A DNA stretch of 64,000 nucleotides from Ctena decussata (GCA_963989385.1 OZ022503.1:70406123-70470122); one strand, 5' to 3'. Counted from the stretch's first letter, positions 12,091 through 25,080 are shown. Notes: generated by a model not told the origin, from the sequence alone. Translations and numbers: made by a program.

Positions 12091-12679
12091 CCCACCCATC
12101 AGGTTTTTTTTTTACCTCAAGCTCATGGACTTTGAAATTTCATTTCATTTTTTTTAGTCTAATTTTATTTTAAGACTTATTTCTGAGATAGCTTTTGTTT
12201 ATAAATGTGTTTTCATTATGGACATGCTTGCATGAAGTTTTATGCATAGCAGTCCACACCACCATAGCGACTGTGTGATGGGCAAGCACCAATTCAGGCG
12301 AGCTATGCTGTCAGGCAACAGCTCTTGTTGGATTGTGGTTTAATGTCCCAGTAAACAGTATTTCAGTTATGTTGAGATGTTGCCTCCAGATTTGTAGAAT
12401 TTTTACCCGATTTTAGATAAATGGCATTCAGGTCTTGCTGCAGCTGCCAGCAGCTCTGCTGCAGAGAAATCTGGCAGCCCATCTATTTTGCAGGCCCCAG
12501 TAGGCATGAACCTCAGATAAAAGGTCTTTCGAGAATAACTCTGGGTAATTTTGTGTACCTTCGTCCAGCACAGGGGGATACAGGTATAGGTTTGGCAACT
12601 GAGGTGGCGGCAACTTTTGTCAAGTTTTCTGGTGATAGTGTGCAGACAGGCTTGATGAAGCTTTCCTTGTGTGCAGACA

Positions 12680-12850
12680 CAGAGCTCTAGATAAGAGGGA
12701 GTATTTGATGATAATTAAGGAATATTTTTTTTTATTTATCATCAAAACCATATGTTGTGACCATTCATCTGAACCGTCAGAATTAACAAATATTATCCCT
12801 AATTATCTCTTAAATATTATCCCTAATTATCTCTTATCTAGAGCTCTGAG
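12680..12850. repeat. Foldback repeat ending in GAGCTCTAGATAAGAG
   Basis: GAGCTCTAGATAAGAG at the left is inverse to CTCTTATCTAGAGCTC at the right. The unit TATTATCCCTAATTATCTCT is tandemly doubled near the right end. Confidence 0.6.
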
Positions 12851-12891
12851 AAAGGCTTGATGAAGGTTTCCCTGGAATGGTTGTCCTTATT

Positions 12892-13022
12892 TCTCAATGA
12901 AAACCATATGTTGTGACCCCTCATCAGAACTGCCTCGTTGAGGTAGTTCTGATAAGGGGTCACGACATATGTTGCCTCAATGAGGCAGAGTTCTGATGAG
13001 GGGTCACAACATGCATTTTCAT
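12892..13022. repeat. Palindromic repeat CATATGTTGTGACCCCTCAT
   Basis: CATATGTTGTGACCCCTCAT appears, is inverted as ATAAGGGGTCACGACATATG, and appears inverted again at 12980-13010, so three arms of one hairpin family sit side by side. Confidence 0.65.
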
Positions 13023-13184
13023 GAAAAATATAAAAAAAAAAATTAGTAGTTATTAAAGAAAGCCATCCTTAAGTCTGTAGCTGTGTTGAATGTTCAGCCA
13101 TGCCAATAGGAAAGACTAGATTGGGATGTAAGTACATTGAGATAGAATAATTTTGGAATTACTGTAGTTTCCAGTTAGGCTCCT

Positions 13185-13406
13185 GGGGCCGTATTCATAA
13201 AGCCACTTAAGTCGTTGCTATGCGATTGCTAAGGCTAAATATCTATAAAGGAGATTCCCTACAACTATGAAATTTGGTCTGGAGGAACAGTCTTACAAAG
13301 ACTGTTCCTCCAGACCAAATTTCATAGTTGCAGGGAATCTCCTTCAAAGAAATTTAGCCTTAGCAACAGCATAGCAACCACTTAAGTCGTTTTATGAATA
13401 GGGCTC
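13185..13406. mobile_element. Foldback MITE, GGGGCCGTATTCATAAA family, copy 1
   Basis: A nearly full-length palindrome. Outer arms are GGGGCCGTATTCATAAAGCC and its inverse. The inner arms CTGGAGGAACAGTCTTACAA / inverse meet almost without a loop. Copies are at 16904 and 49638. Confidence 0.85.
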
Positions 13407-13436
13407 CTGATGACGGAGTAATCTGGTCTGAACTGT

Positions 13437-13600
13437 TATCTCCCACCGAAGGCGGAGGAATATTGTTTTGTCCATATCTGTCTGTCCATTCATCCATCCG
13501 TCCATCCTTCCATCCATACGTCTTTTAATCCATCTGTCCATCCGGAGCCATAACTAAGTAATCATTAAACGACAAAATTTTTTGCTGCCAGGGCACTTTA
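13437..13600 (+). mobile_element. Composite element fragment, CCCACCGAAGGCGG head
   Basis: A head hairpin (CTCCCACCGAAGGCGGAGG) and a degenerate (TCCA/TCCG)n run, related to the element at 43635, but no tandem units or tail follow. A MITE fragment with TTTGCTCC core follows at about 13690-13960. Confidence 0.55.
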
Positions 13601-14220
13601 AGGGTTAACAGAATAGCATCTGCTTCCTTGGTAGGTGAAACTCTTCTCTATTTGTACGGACAGCAAATCCTTTTGCTTATAAAGGAGTTCCCGCTAACTA
13701 TAAAAAGAATTTGCTCCTTATAGAGACAAAAAATTTGACTTTGCACTCTAAAAGCTCTCTACCCTACAGGGTTTCCAATTGTCCTGCACTTCAATATTCT
13801 CTGACTTTTCCCTTACATTTTACAATTTCCCTATCTGTTCTACAGATCAAAAAGTTTATTTTAAACTTTATTACAACAGTGCTAACTATATCATTTGAAA
13901 ATTGGGGGTTGCTCTTAAAGGAAAGAATTTGCTCCCCTAGGGCCCTAATGCTTAAACAGTGGATTTTTCAGAAACCATTCAAGTCTAAGATATGATATTT
14001 GGTATTTATGGTTAAAAAAGACAGGACTTCTCTGCCGGGGGGTCTGGTTCCCAGCAATAACCTATGTTACCTGTACAGGTAAAGGTGTGAAAATTCATTT
14101 GACCAATCAGTGGACCAGAATTACCAGTTACAGTAATTTCATTGGATGGCTGGAGGTGTTGACACTATGTGATCAAGAGAGAGAATGACACTGTGGAAGT
14201 TAATCCTCCTTATATAGTAC

Positions 14221-15081
14221 CACTCCTGTCTTTAACTAAATGAGCCTATGAAGATATTATGTTGTTGAAGGTCAAGGTCATTCTTTGACCTTTGTTCAAG
14301 GTCACTGTGATTCTGTCGCCTGTTAACAGTTTCAAACATTTTTTTCTGAAGCCACTGGGCTGTTTGAAGCCATATTTCATACGGAGCTTCACTGGATAAA
14401 AAGAACCAAAGTTTGTTGAGCTGGTCATGGTCACATGACCAAGATGGCCGCCATACCCATATATGGTAAAAACCCTTCAAAAATCTTCTTCTCCAGAATC
14501 AAAGGCCAAATGACCTAGTGGCATGGTATATAGCATTGAGGACTAGGGCCCATCATAGTTTGTATAAATCATGACCATGCATTGAAAATATGGTTAACTA
14601 AATGAATACATGAAGACATAAGGTCATCAAAGGTCAAGGTCATTCTTTTAACTTTGCTCAAGGTCACTGAGATTTTAAGATTAAAATATGCACACCTTTT
14701 AAGCTTCTGGTTTCAAATATGTAACAAATGAGCGAAATGACAAATTGTGTTTGTTGACAGAAGGTGTCAGGTGAGCTACAGGCTGTTGGTCCTCTGGTTT
14801 TCATTTTGGCATTCCAAGATGGCAAAATACATGTAGCACAAAACATGAAAATGACAATATTTCATTAACCCCTGAATGGATTTGATGAAATTTGTAGCAA
14901 AAAGATTCTTGCATTGAGATGTTTCAAAAGTACATATATATAGACCAGGCAAGTTGGCTTCTGTTACTAAAAGTAGCAAAATGTGAAAATCTCAGTGGAA
15001 TTGGACCAGATTTGTATTAGAATGGTCCTGTGGCAAAATAGCCAGGTGAGTGATATCAGGCCCGTTTGGGCCTCTTGTTGT
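14221..15081 (+). mobile_element. Truncated composite element(s)
   Basis: Unit words shared with 46891-49073 occur here (AAAATCTTCTTCTCCAGAA, GGTCACATGACCAAGATGGC, AAGGTCATTCTTTGACCTTTG), but no head hairpin or (TCCG)n is present. Two tail signatures are seen: GGTGAGCTACAGGCTG...TTGGTCCTCTGG near 14770-14800 and GTGAGTGATATCAGGCCCG...GGGCCTCTTG at 15046-15078, suggesting two truncated copies in tandem. Confidence 0.6.
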
Positions 15082-15084
15082 AAA

Positions 15085-15200
15085 TTGGGTTCTGTTGCAC
15101 ACAGCCATTCATTATCACCCTTGCATCTGCTGAATATGACAGAAATACTGTTGAAAGAGCCATATAACCACAAGTCACGCATCACTATCAGTCTTTTTAT
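15085..15200 (+). mobile_element. SINE fragment (3' half)
   Basis: GGGTTCTGTTGCACACAGCC and GAATATGACAGAAATACTGTTGAA match the body of the tRNA-derived SINEs at 27948 and 40845. The tRNA-like head is missing. Confidence 0.65.
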
Positions 15201-15205
15201 GTTTT

Positions 15206-16733
<1,528 letters not shown>

Positions 16734-16789
16734 TAGAATGACCCAAATATGCAAATTGTCGTTATGAAATTCGGTTATGATATTGGGTT

Positions 16790-16903
16790 TCTTTCTAAAA
16801 CATTTCCAAAAATTGTGATCTATTTTCTAAAACAATTCCAAAAATCTAGATCCATCTTATTAGATGGATCTAGAGTTTTGGGATTGTTTTGGAAGGGAAA
16901 CCC
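16790..16903. repeat. Palindromic element, AGATCCATCTTATTAGATGG family
   Basis: CCAAAAATCTAGATCCATCT and its inverse about a short centre, with outer AAACAATTCC / GGAAGGGAAACCC arms. Its right edge abuts the next foldback MITE. Confidence 0.7.
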
Positions 16904-17128
16904 TGGGGCCGTATTCATAAAACAACTTAAGTCGTTGCTATGCTGTTGCTAAGGGTAAATTTCTGTGTTGGAGATTCCCTACAACTATGAAATTTGCTCT
17001 GGAGGAACAGTCTTACAAAGACTGTTCCTCCAGAGCAAATTTCATAGTTGTAGGGAATCTCCTTTATAGATATTTAGCCTTAGCAACCGCATAGCAACAA
17101 CTTAAGTGGCTTTATGAATACGGCCCCA
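16904..17128. mobile_element. Foldback MITE, GGGGCCGTATTCATAAA family, copy 2
   Basis: A near-perfect 225-bp palindrome from GGGGCCGTATTCATAAA to TTTATGAATACGGCCCC. The centre CAGTCTTACAAAGACTG leaves almost no loop. Confidence 0.88.
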
Positions 17129-17405
17129 GGACTTCTAATCGAAGAAGTATGGTAATCCGAATTGTTGAACATGTCTTATCAAATATTGTTGACTGAAGAG
17201 ACTGCTCTGAAGTAGCAGTCCTGTCAGGTTTGTGCACTGATTAATAATAGCATGTGTTACATCTGCTAAATGTGCAGTTTTTTTTCTGCCCGGGATATTA
17301 AAGAAAAACAACAATGGGATTCAAGTCTTATGTATTGAAAGCATATTTTTGTACAGGCTTTGTCTCGTGTGCAATTTGCAGAAGTGCGACATAGGTATTA
17401 CTTTT

Positions 17406-18902
17406 TATCCCCCGACCGAAAGGTTCGGGGGGATATAGCTATGAGCTTGGCGTCCGTCCGTCCGTCCTTAAACATTTTCTTGTCCGCTCTATATCTTGAA
17501 TACCCTTTGGAATATTTTCATGATACTTCACAGTTATGTAGAACAGGTCATGACGAAGTGTTGCGTACAAGATTGGTAACTCTTGCTATTGTACTTTTTG
17601 AATTATCTGCCCTATGGTGATTTTTTTGGCAGATTCGTGTCCGCTCTGTAACTTGAATACCCTATGGAATATTTTCATGATACTTCACAGAAATGTAGAA
17701 CAGGTCATGACGATGTGTCGCGAACAAAAATGACAACTCTTGCTTTCTTACGTTTTGAGTTATTTCCCCTTGATAGTTTTAGGTGTGATTTTTTGGCAGA
17801 TTTGTGTCCGCTCTATAACTTGAATACCCTTTGGAATATTTTCATGATACTTCACAGAAATGTAGAACAGGTCATGACGGTGTGTCGCGAACAAGAATGA
17901 CAACTCTTGCTTTCTTACTTTGTGAGTTATTTCCCCTTGATCATTATAAGTATGATTACGTGTCCGCTCCATAACTTGAATACCTTTTGGAATATTTTCA
18001 TGATACTTCACAGATATGTAGAACAGGTCATGACGATGTGTCGCGAACAAGAATGACAACTCCTGCTTTCTGACTTTTTATTGAGTTATTTCCCCTTGAT
18101 GGTTTTAGGTGTGATTTCGTGTCCGCTCTATAACTTGAATACCTTTTGGAATATTTTCATGATACTTCACAGATATGTAGAACAGGTCATGATGATGTGT
18201 CGCAAACAAGAATGACAACTCTTGCTTTCTTACTTTTAGAGTTATTTCCCTTTGGTGGTTTTAGGTGTCTGCTCCATGGCTTGAATACCTTTTGAAATAT
18301 TTTCATGATACTTCACAGATATGCAGAACAGGTCATGACAATTTGTCTCATACATGAATGATAATTTTTGCTTTTATGCTTTGTGAGTTATTTCCCTTTG
18401 GTAGTTTGAGCTGCTGTTTGAGTCTCTGCTCCATATCTGTATAACCCTGGCCAGCTCCAGAATTTGAATAACCGTGTACCTTTAAGAATATTGATGAACA
18501 TGCTGTGATATCTTATCAGTGTTCCTAACTCTCTCTGACCCCTCCACATTCCCGCGCCCCATCCCGCAACCCCCCCCCCCAAAAAAAAAAAAAAAAATTT
18601 CCAGAATTGGATTCTTCATCCAAATTCACTAACTAGAGAGCTCAAACATTTTGAAAGTTGAATGTATCGTATGCTATACATTTGTGTATATGGTGGCTGT
18701 TTGAGATATTACCTCTTTTTAGCAGTCAAGCATACTGTTTTAGTCTGAGTGTTAGATAATCATGCATCTGTTAACAGTTAATGTCAATCAGAAGCATAAA
18801 AGAACGACAATATATAACTGATATGTGTTTTGAAGTGCACCCTTTTTACCAAGGCCCATGGGGGTCTTCAGTCGGGGGATTAGCCATCTCCTCTGATGGC
18901 TA
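17406..18902 (+). mobile_element. Composite element, TCCCCCGACCGAA family, copy 2
   Basis: Same structure as copy 1 at 10365: head, short (TCCG) run, five to six ~160-bp units, poly-C/poly-A tract at 18568-18597, tail TCAGTCGGGGGA and hairpin GCCATCTCCTCTGATGGC. The flank-proximal 300 bp are nearly base-for-base identical to copy 1, so duplication or homogenisation is recent. Confidence 0.82.
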
Positions 18903-18939
18903 TTTTCAGTGTTGACCAAAACTTTGCTTTGAGTTTCCA

Positions 18940-19172
18940 GGCCCCATGGTTATAAAACTTTGTTCATGCTCAACTCCACTGAGCATGAAATTTTCTCTGC
19001 TGATAAATTTGAAAATGCCAACTTATGTTGGCAGTTTCATATTCGTAAGCAGAGAAAATTTCATACTCAGCAAAACTGAGCAAGGAAACAACTGCACATA
19101 CCAGTAATTTGCAATTTATTAGCAGGTAAAATTTCATGCTCAGCTGAGTTAAGCATGGAAAAAGTTTTATAA
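18940..19172. mobile_element. Foldback MITE with GCTGAGCATGAAATTTT arms
   Basis: GGTTATAAAACTTTGTTCAT at the left is inverse to the right end (AAAAAGTTTTATAACC). Inner arms are AGCATGAAATTTTCTCTGCT / inverse, with AAAATGCCAACTTATGTTGG near the centre. A second copy is at 27255-27500 in the opposite orientation. Confidence 0.72.
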
Positions 19173-19388
19173 CCTTGGGGGCTGGTTTACAGTGTACAGA
19201 CAGACAAGACTCTGCATTGAACGAGATTCATGTTACTGATATTTTAGAATAAAAGAATTGGTGGAATTCTCCCAAAAGTCTGAAAGGAAGTTACCAAACT
19301 GAAACTTTGGTTTGGCTCCATCCATTCTTTCAGAGTTCTCCATATTATAACCAAAAAATATGGTAATTCAGATTTCTTCTTTCTACAG

Positions 19389-19551
19389 GCATTACTGAGG
19401 CCAGGCAGATTTGACAGACACATCACAATAGATCCACCAACGTACATTGAGCGAGTGGAGCTGTTTAATCTGTATCTGAACAAGATAAAGCTATGTGAGC
19501 CTGCTTCAGAGTTTGCAAGCAGTCTTGCCCATTTGACTCCAGGAATGACAG
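19389..19551 (+). CDS. SPG7: Paraplegin exon: arginine-finger segment
   Basis: The exon encodes ALLRPGRFDRHITIDPPTYI and continues to the small AAA subdomain (ELFNLYLNKIKL ... LAHLTPGMT). RPGRFDR is the second region of homology; Arg132 and Arg135 of the fragment are the expected arginine fingers that sense ATP in the neighbouring subunit. The acceptor is TTTCTACAG and the donor ACAG|GTAAAG. At 163 nt it holds 54 codons plus 1 nt of a Gly codon shared with the next exon. Sequence TPGMTGAD corresponds to TPGFSGAD in relatives. Confidence 0.95.
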
Positions 19552-19559
19552 GTAAAGGG

Positions 19560-20430
19560 TGTTTGATATACAGTTGTTTCTCTGATATTAAATTTTGGTT
19601 ACTTGAAGGTGAATGAGTACTTTTTCAGGGTAAGTAACTCAGTCATTTAAGTTTTTGCCTCCCTTTTCAATAGGGAATCAACTCTTAAAGATTTACTCCC
19701 TTTATAATAATAACAAAAATGATTTGATGAAATATTTCATGCAATACCTCTGACATAGTCTAACAATACATTTGAATTAGAGTTTAGATAATAATATTTG
19801 ATAAAAGTGACTTTAAACAAAAACTAAGGTAAATTTTTATACAGTCACAGACCGCGGTTGAAATTGCATTATTGGACAGAAATAATTTATTCATACGTCA
19901 CAGTCACTTGCACGAATAAGAAAAGTACCTCTATATGATCACATGACACATGTGGTCAAAATCTATATTTTTACAGGCTGTGAGGAAATAGGTAATTTGC
20001 ATTTTAATTTGAAGATATTTTTCATTCCACATTTATCGAATAAACATGCATTTTCTCAAAACTTTTATGGCTAATTATGAGACTACTACATATTGTCTAA
20101 TGAAATTTTGTTAAAATATTTGTTTCTGAAAACATGAAATAAACGAGGGAGAAAATCTTTAAAGGAAAGAATTTTCTCCTCTATTTAAGAGCAGACCCCA
20201 TTTTGAACCCATAGAAGCAATAGAAAGTCAGACAAGATATTTCCCTTAAATTCAACTAATTTCCCTTACTTAAAATGGCGGAAAATATGGAGATAAATCC
20301 ATACTCCTTATATATTTCTGAGAGCTTTTATTTTTCATGGCAGAAGATATTTAAACACTGAGGACAAGGGCTCCTCATATAGAATGTGATTTACAGTTAT
20401 CAGCCTTGACATTGTATCCATTGTTATAAC
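19560..20430. other. Intron, no named content except a MITE trace
   Basis: The 0.9-kb intron between the arginine-finger and sensor 2 exons is the most repeat-poor in the gene. Only a trace of the AAAGGAAAGAATTTTCTCC MITE core is seen near 20160-20210. Confidence 0.5.
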
Positions 20431-20439
20431 CTGTTTCAG

Positions 20440-20550
20440 GTGCTGATATTAGGAATGTTTGTAATGAGGCTGCCATTAGAACTGCGAGTCAGGGTAGGAA
20501 CTCTGTGACTGGTGGGGATCTAGACTGGGCCATTGAAAGAGTGGTTGCAG
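20440..20550 (+). CDS. SPG7: Paraplegin exon: sensor 2 / small AAA subdomain
   Basis: The exon encodes GADIRNVCNEAAIRTA and DLDWAIERVVAG, the helical small subdomain of the AAA module that packs against the next protomer and leads to the protease domain. GAD-I-N-CNEAA is the strongly conserved sensor 2 region of the FtsH family. The acceptor is CTGTTTCAG and the donor GCAG|GTAAAG. The 111-nt exon has 2 nt, 36 codons and 1 nt, so phase matches both neighbours. The middle (SQGRNSVTGG) is variable in the family. Confidence 0.94.
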
Positions 20551-20778
20551 GTAAAGTGAAATCAGGGCCCAGTTGTTTAAAGCATCGTTTGCATAAAGAA
20601 GTTTTTAGTCAGTGATGAGTTAAGTCTTCCAGTATATGTAATATCAAGCATGCTCATATTTTTTGCTGAAAAATGTGAGGAGTTTTTGAACTGCAAAAGT
20701 TCACATTTTTAGAGGCAAAAAAAGTCAGTGTTTTTACTTACAATACTTTGAAAATATGATGTCTCATTAACTAAAGAT

Positions 20779-21008
20779 GGCTACACGGGAAAACCAAAGC
20801 AGCATGTGCAACCAGGGAAGACTCATATCAGCCTGGGCATCCACCCAGTCTGATCAAAGTCTTGGCTGTCCACATGGAGCTAGCCTAGACCCTAATCTAC
20901 CCTTTAAGTGCACAGCAAAGGCTCTGATGAGGCAGGGCGGCTGCCTAGGTTGATTTGAGTCTTCGCTGGGCAGGTGTGACTTTGTTGGTTTTCTCGTGTC
21001 GTTGCTCA
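20779..21008. mobile_element. Foldback MITE, GAGCCGCGACACGAG family
   Basis: Degraded left end (GGCTACACGGGAAAACCAAA) and better right end (TTGGTTTTCTCGTGTCGTTG), with CATATCAGCCTGGGCATCC inside. Confidence 0.7.
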
Positions 21009-21235
21009 GATGTCTTTAGTTCTAAACAACTGGGCCCAAGTGCATACATAAAGCCTATCATTTGTCCTTGTCCAACTTTGACACTAATGACGTCTTTATG
21101 AGACATTAAAATTATTGTATACAAAAACACTGCCATTTTTTGACAGTAAATTTTAAGGGCTTTTGCAGTGCAAAACCTCCTCAGTTTTTTTTCAGCCAAA
21201 AATATTAGTGCACTTAATTTTGTTCATACAAACAC

Positions 21236-21655
21236 GGAATTAAATGACCTGAGAATAATTGTTTGAGAAAATCTGAAGTTTCTGCTGTAAGAATTTCAGT
21301 TTGAAATGTCATTGATAAATTGGCAGAGCATGGCATACACTGTTTGCCGTGCTCTTGAACCAATGACGCTATATATCTGTTACCATAGCAACTCAGAGTT
21401 CGTATTGATGTCTCAGTGACATTGTCGAGACGTCATTCTGCCAAGGTACCAAGCAAAACAGATGGTAATTCCATAGTTGTTATGGTAACAGATTTATGGG
21501 GTCATCTAATCTGTAATTTGAGGAAAGCATGGCGTACAGTGTATGCCTTGCTCCCCTCAAATCATTTGTGAGATGCTACCAAAAATCCATACAAAGGAAA
21601 AGTGTGGTTATCTCGTGCCTATAATTTATTCTCAAAAAAATTAAATTTTCTGTTA
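21236..21655. mobile_element. Foldback MITE with GTTACCATAGCAAC core
   Basis: Begins GAATTAAATGACCTGAGAAT and ends with ATTCTCAAAAAAATTAAATT. It contains two inverted ATCTGTTACCATAGCAAC-like words and GCAGAGCATGGCATACACTG with its near inverse. It corresponds to 7605-7948 in inverse orientation. Confidence 0.65.
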
Positions 21656-22029
21656 CTAGAAGACTAAACAAATCCTTTACTTTCAACTTAATTGAGCTAA
21701 TGATGCCTTGAACAACTGGGCCCAGACTGACATTATCTTTGTATGAGGTCTTGATTGCACAGACTTAAAATTAAGCAGATATTTTTGCCATTATAATATG
21801 AAGCTGTGCATGATATTTACCGTTTTCGTTATCCTACTTTTGAGAGAATTATGCCCTGTATTTTTTGGCTAAACATTAGGTATATGAATTTTCAGGCCAC
21901 CATGAAGGGTACTGGGTGTGTGAATGCATACCTCCAGTTTGGCAAATTATTTCAAAATCTTGTTGGTTTTGCCAGAAACTGAGTTTACACCCCCTAAAGT
22001 TGGCCTCGAAATCTGAATTTCCTTAACTT

Positions 22030-22075
22030 TTGCCCTCCCCCCCCCCCCCCCCCATCCCCCACCCCCTTTTCAACA
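22030..22075. repeat. Poly-C rich tract
   Basis: A pyrimidine tract with a C run of about 18 at 22036-22053. Confidence 0.85.
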
Positions 22076-22647
22076 CAAACAACTGCATTCAGGTCTGATT
22101 TTTATTTGATTATTTAGTATTTTATCACCCAGTGGACAAGAATATCCCTTTCTAGAGCTGTCTCAGATTTTTCTGTCTCAATCTGCTGTCTCAGCCTAGG
22201 CTGTGAAAGCTTTCTCAATATCTCATTCCTTAGTATGGCACATGGCACAATCATGTCACGGTAAATTTTAGCAAATCCACATGAAACTTGTTATGTAAAT
22301 TGCATACAGAATATGAAATTGACAGCAGGTCTGTACATGTTATGTCTTTGTAGATTTTTGATAAGTTATCGGTGACAGTAACAAGTTAGAAATATTAATA
22401 GAAAATTAGCTTGAAGAATATTCTAATGGTAATGGCTTAAACAAAAGATTAAGCATTTAATTGATTTTCTGTCATATTACATATAATGGATGAGAAAAAT
22501 AATTTATTGATGGTTTCTCAGGCCTTAACAAGGAAATCTCAGCCTCACTTTCAGATTATTGAAGTCTCATTGTTGGAAAGCCTTGCATGAAACTAAATAA
22601 TCCAAAACCCAGCCTAAGATTTTCTTGTTTCGGCCTCAACCTTAATA

Positions 22648-22987
22648 CAGTAGAACTTCAATGGCTCAAACCCTGATAGCTTGTTAAAGGGATACGTAAA
22701 GTAAGCCAAAAAGTGGTACCACTCCATAATGGTTTTATGACCCTATTATGTCATTACCTATTTGAGATGGGGTATTTTCTTTGATGAAATGGCAGTGCCA
22801 CTGGACTATTGCATAATAGGACACCCAATAAACAAGAATTATGTGTTTAACCCTGCCTGACTAGAACTCTTTCCTTGGTTCGTTGAGGTCTTTTTGTATA
22901 GAAACTAACTCTGGATGGCTGGATTTACCCTTGGCTGGAACTAATTTTCATGGTCCCAAGCCTGTTTGAGCCAGTGAAATTCTACTG
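22648..22987. mobile_element. Tigger/pogo-like MITE, interrupted
   Basis: CAGTAGAACTTCAATGGCTC to the inverse AGTGAAATTCTACTG, flanked by TA. Compared with the intact copy at 9039, 163 bp of unrelated sequence interrupts it after CTTGTTAA, and TTAA recurs at the far side (22684-22687 and 22847-22850). Confidence 0.75.
22688..22846. mobile_element. Small insertion with TTAA duplication
   Basis: About 159 bp inserted in the MITE and bounded by TTAA on both sides. TTAA target duplication is characteristic of piggyBac-type elements, but I see no clear terminal inverted repeats, so the class is open. Confidence 0.5.
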
Positions 22988-23145
22988 TATAGTAGTTTCA
23001 GCCTCAGCTTCATCATACTGCATTTATCCTATTAAATGCCCAAGGGTCATTGCATTTTGCGAAAGGGAGGTGGGGGGGGCATTATTTAGAGCCTGTAGTG
23101 TAGGAAATCAACCACTGCCAAAAACCTCTAATAAACGGCATAATG

Positions 23146-23285
23146 TGAATGGGTATACTCACAGGGGAAGCAATACTACCGGTAGTTTTGCCTCCCTTTT
23201 TAGTAGGGGTCAACTCTTAAAGGAAAGAATTTGCTCCACTAGGAGCAAATTCTTTCCTTTAGGAGTAGACCCCAGGCCAAAAGCT
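23146..23285. mobile_element. MITE, GAATGGGTACA / AAAGGAAAGAATTTGCTCC family
   Basis: GTGAATGGGTATACTCACAG followed by the palindrome AAAGGAAAGAATTTGCTCC / inverse at 23218-23262. This family is the most frequent in the window; fuller copies are at 26411, 37954 and 53622. Confidence 0.65.
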
Positions 23286-23417
23286 ACATCATCCAATGAA
23301 GGGAACTCATCCAATGAAGGGAACAGGAACTCATGCAAGATAGTATTATTTCATTTCCAGAAAAGAGGCAGGGGGCATTTATTAGAGCAAGGGCGTTTAT
23401 TAGGATTAATATGGTAG

Positions 23418-23564
<147 letters not shown>

Positions 23565-23636
23565 TAAATTCTGTTATCCTAAACCACATCGTTTGATGGA
23601 GATTTTTTAATACATACCAATTTTCTCCAGTTTTAA

Positions 23637-23812
23637 GACAGGGTTTTCCGCTCCAAAACAACTGAAAGATCTAGATCTGTCCTGTAAGACAGATCTATAG
23701 ATCTGTCTTACAGGACAGATCTAGATCTTTCAGTTGTAAGACAGATATAGGTGTTTGGGTTGCAAGACGAATGTAGATCTTTGAGATTGTTTTGGAAGAA
23801 AACCAACTTTAT
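23637..23812. repeat. Palindromic element, AGATCTGTCCTGTAAGACAG
   Basis: A perfect-looking inner inverted repeat (CAACTGAAAGATCTAGATCT against its inverse) with extra AAGACAGAT-type units at the right, flanked by GGTTTTCCGCTCC and GGAAGAAAACC. Confidence 0.75.
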
Positions 23813-23845
23813 TATAACTGAATAACACATGGCTGATGTACCTGT

Positions 23846-24833
23846 TTATACCCCAACATTTATGTTGAGGGGTATATAGCGTTTGTCTTTCTGTTTGTCC
23901 ATTTATATGTTTGTTTGTTACTTTCTTGTCATGTTTGTAGAATTTTCATTAAAGTTTTCGGTTAAAGTTTCTCTAAGTAGATTTGTCTCTCCAACCTCTC
24001 ACAAGAAAGCATTCATATATGAACCATGGATACCTAAGAAAGTTTGCTAAATGCCATGAGTTTTGATCTCAGGATTCATGCCCAGGGATGGGGCTTGAAG
24101 TCAAAATCTAGGACACTGTAAAGATGTGTTTTATACGAACCTGTTTTGGAACAGACTTATTCTGATAGTCATACCCTGGAAGTATGTCAGAGGATTTATA
24201 GGTTTTGACATTCTGTCCGTTTGTTTGTTAGTTTGTTCATTTGTTTGTCTGTCTGTTCATCAACTTTTACATCAAAGTTTTTTGTTAAACCGTTTTGTTT
24301 GCTCATAGCTTTGTAACCAAATGTCAGATTCTTTTCATATTTGCTGCACAGTATCTCTGTAGCATTACTGTTGATACGAAATTGCATTGCCCCTTGGTCA
24401 GGCCTCTGGGTGGGGCAAAGGGTCAATAATTAGAACTTAGGCATTTTCATTATGTCAAAGTTTTGCATTTAACCTTGTCCATTACTCATATCTCTATAAT
24501 GGCATGTCACATTCTTTTCATATTTGCTTCATAGTATCTCTGTAGCAACTCTATTGATATGGAATGACTCAGCCCCTGGTTCAGGCCCTTGGCCCCAAGG
24601 ATCAATAATTAAGACTTAAGCATTAGTTATAATTTTTTGCCTAAACTTCCAATTTATTTGAATTGTGCTTTTAAAGTTGAAACACATTACTTTACATTAT
24701 CTGGAGGCAGCTACTGACCTCATGTGAAGGTCACACACTTGGGAATTTGTATAACATGTTTTGTTTTAAGTTTGTTTTTATTAGGCGATGGCACTGGCTG
24801 GGGGTATACTTGAGCCCCTGCTCATTTGCTCTA
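23846..24833 (+). mobile_element. Composite element, TATACCCCAACA family
   Basis: Head hairpin ATACCCCAACATTTATGTTG, then a TTTG/TCTG-rich run instead of clean (TCCG)n. Two or three diverged units of about 175 bp follow (CATATTTGCTTCATAGTATC). The tail has GGGGGTATAC, inverse to the head, and hairpin GAGCCCCTGCTC. An older, degraded member of the composite class. Confidence 0.65.
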
Positions 24834-24984
24834 GTTGGTGTAATTTTGGAAGGATAAAGTAATTTTGGAAGGATAAACTCCAGTCTAATAGCCAGATAAA
24901 TATAATACAAAAGATAATTTATACTTGTAAACCTGGGGAAGAAGGTAAATCCTTTTAAGCCAATATTGGCGTAACTTCTTCCTC

Positions 24985-25080
24985 AGATCAGGTATTTCCC
25001 TTTAAAACAATCTCCAAAATCTAGATCCATCTTATATGATGGATCTAGGTTTTTGGGATTGTTTTTGAAGGGGAAAACCA
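24985..25080. repeat. Palindromic element, AGATCCATCTTATATGATGG
   Basis: TCCAAAATCTAGATCCATCT and its inverse, with outer AAACAATC / GATTGTTTTTGAAGG arms. Confidence 0.75.

Larger units (their letters stand above)
9440..12328 (+). mobile_element. Composite element, AGCTCGGCTGAA family, interrupted
   Basis: It starts AGCTCGGCTGAACAAAAGTT followed by a GTCGGCGTCCGCGTC stretch and about four ~175-bp units with TTGGTTAAAGTTTT and CCTTGATGTCAAGGTCATGG. The end is TTCAGGCGAGCTATGCTGTC with a small hairpin and CTCTTG. The middle is split by an unrelated composite element at 10365-11931. After the insertion the same units resume (CCTCAAGCTCATGGACT). Confidence 0.75.

Noticed and set aside
22950..23417. 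155-codon open frame upstream of the zinc-site exon
   Set aside because: It runs through MITE sequence (Tigger-like end and AAAGGAAAGAATTTGCTCC core) and is not in phase with the exon.
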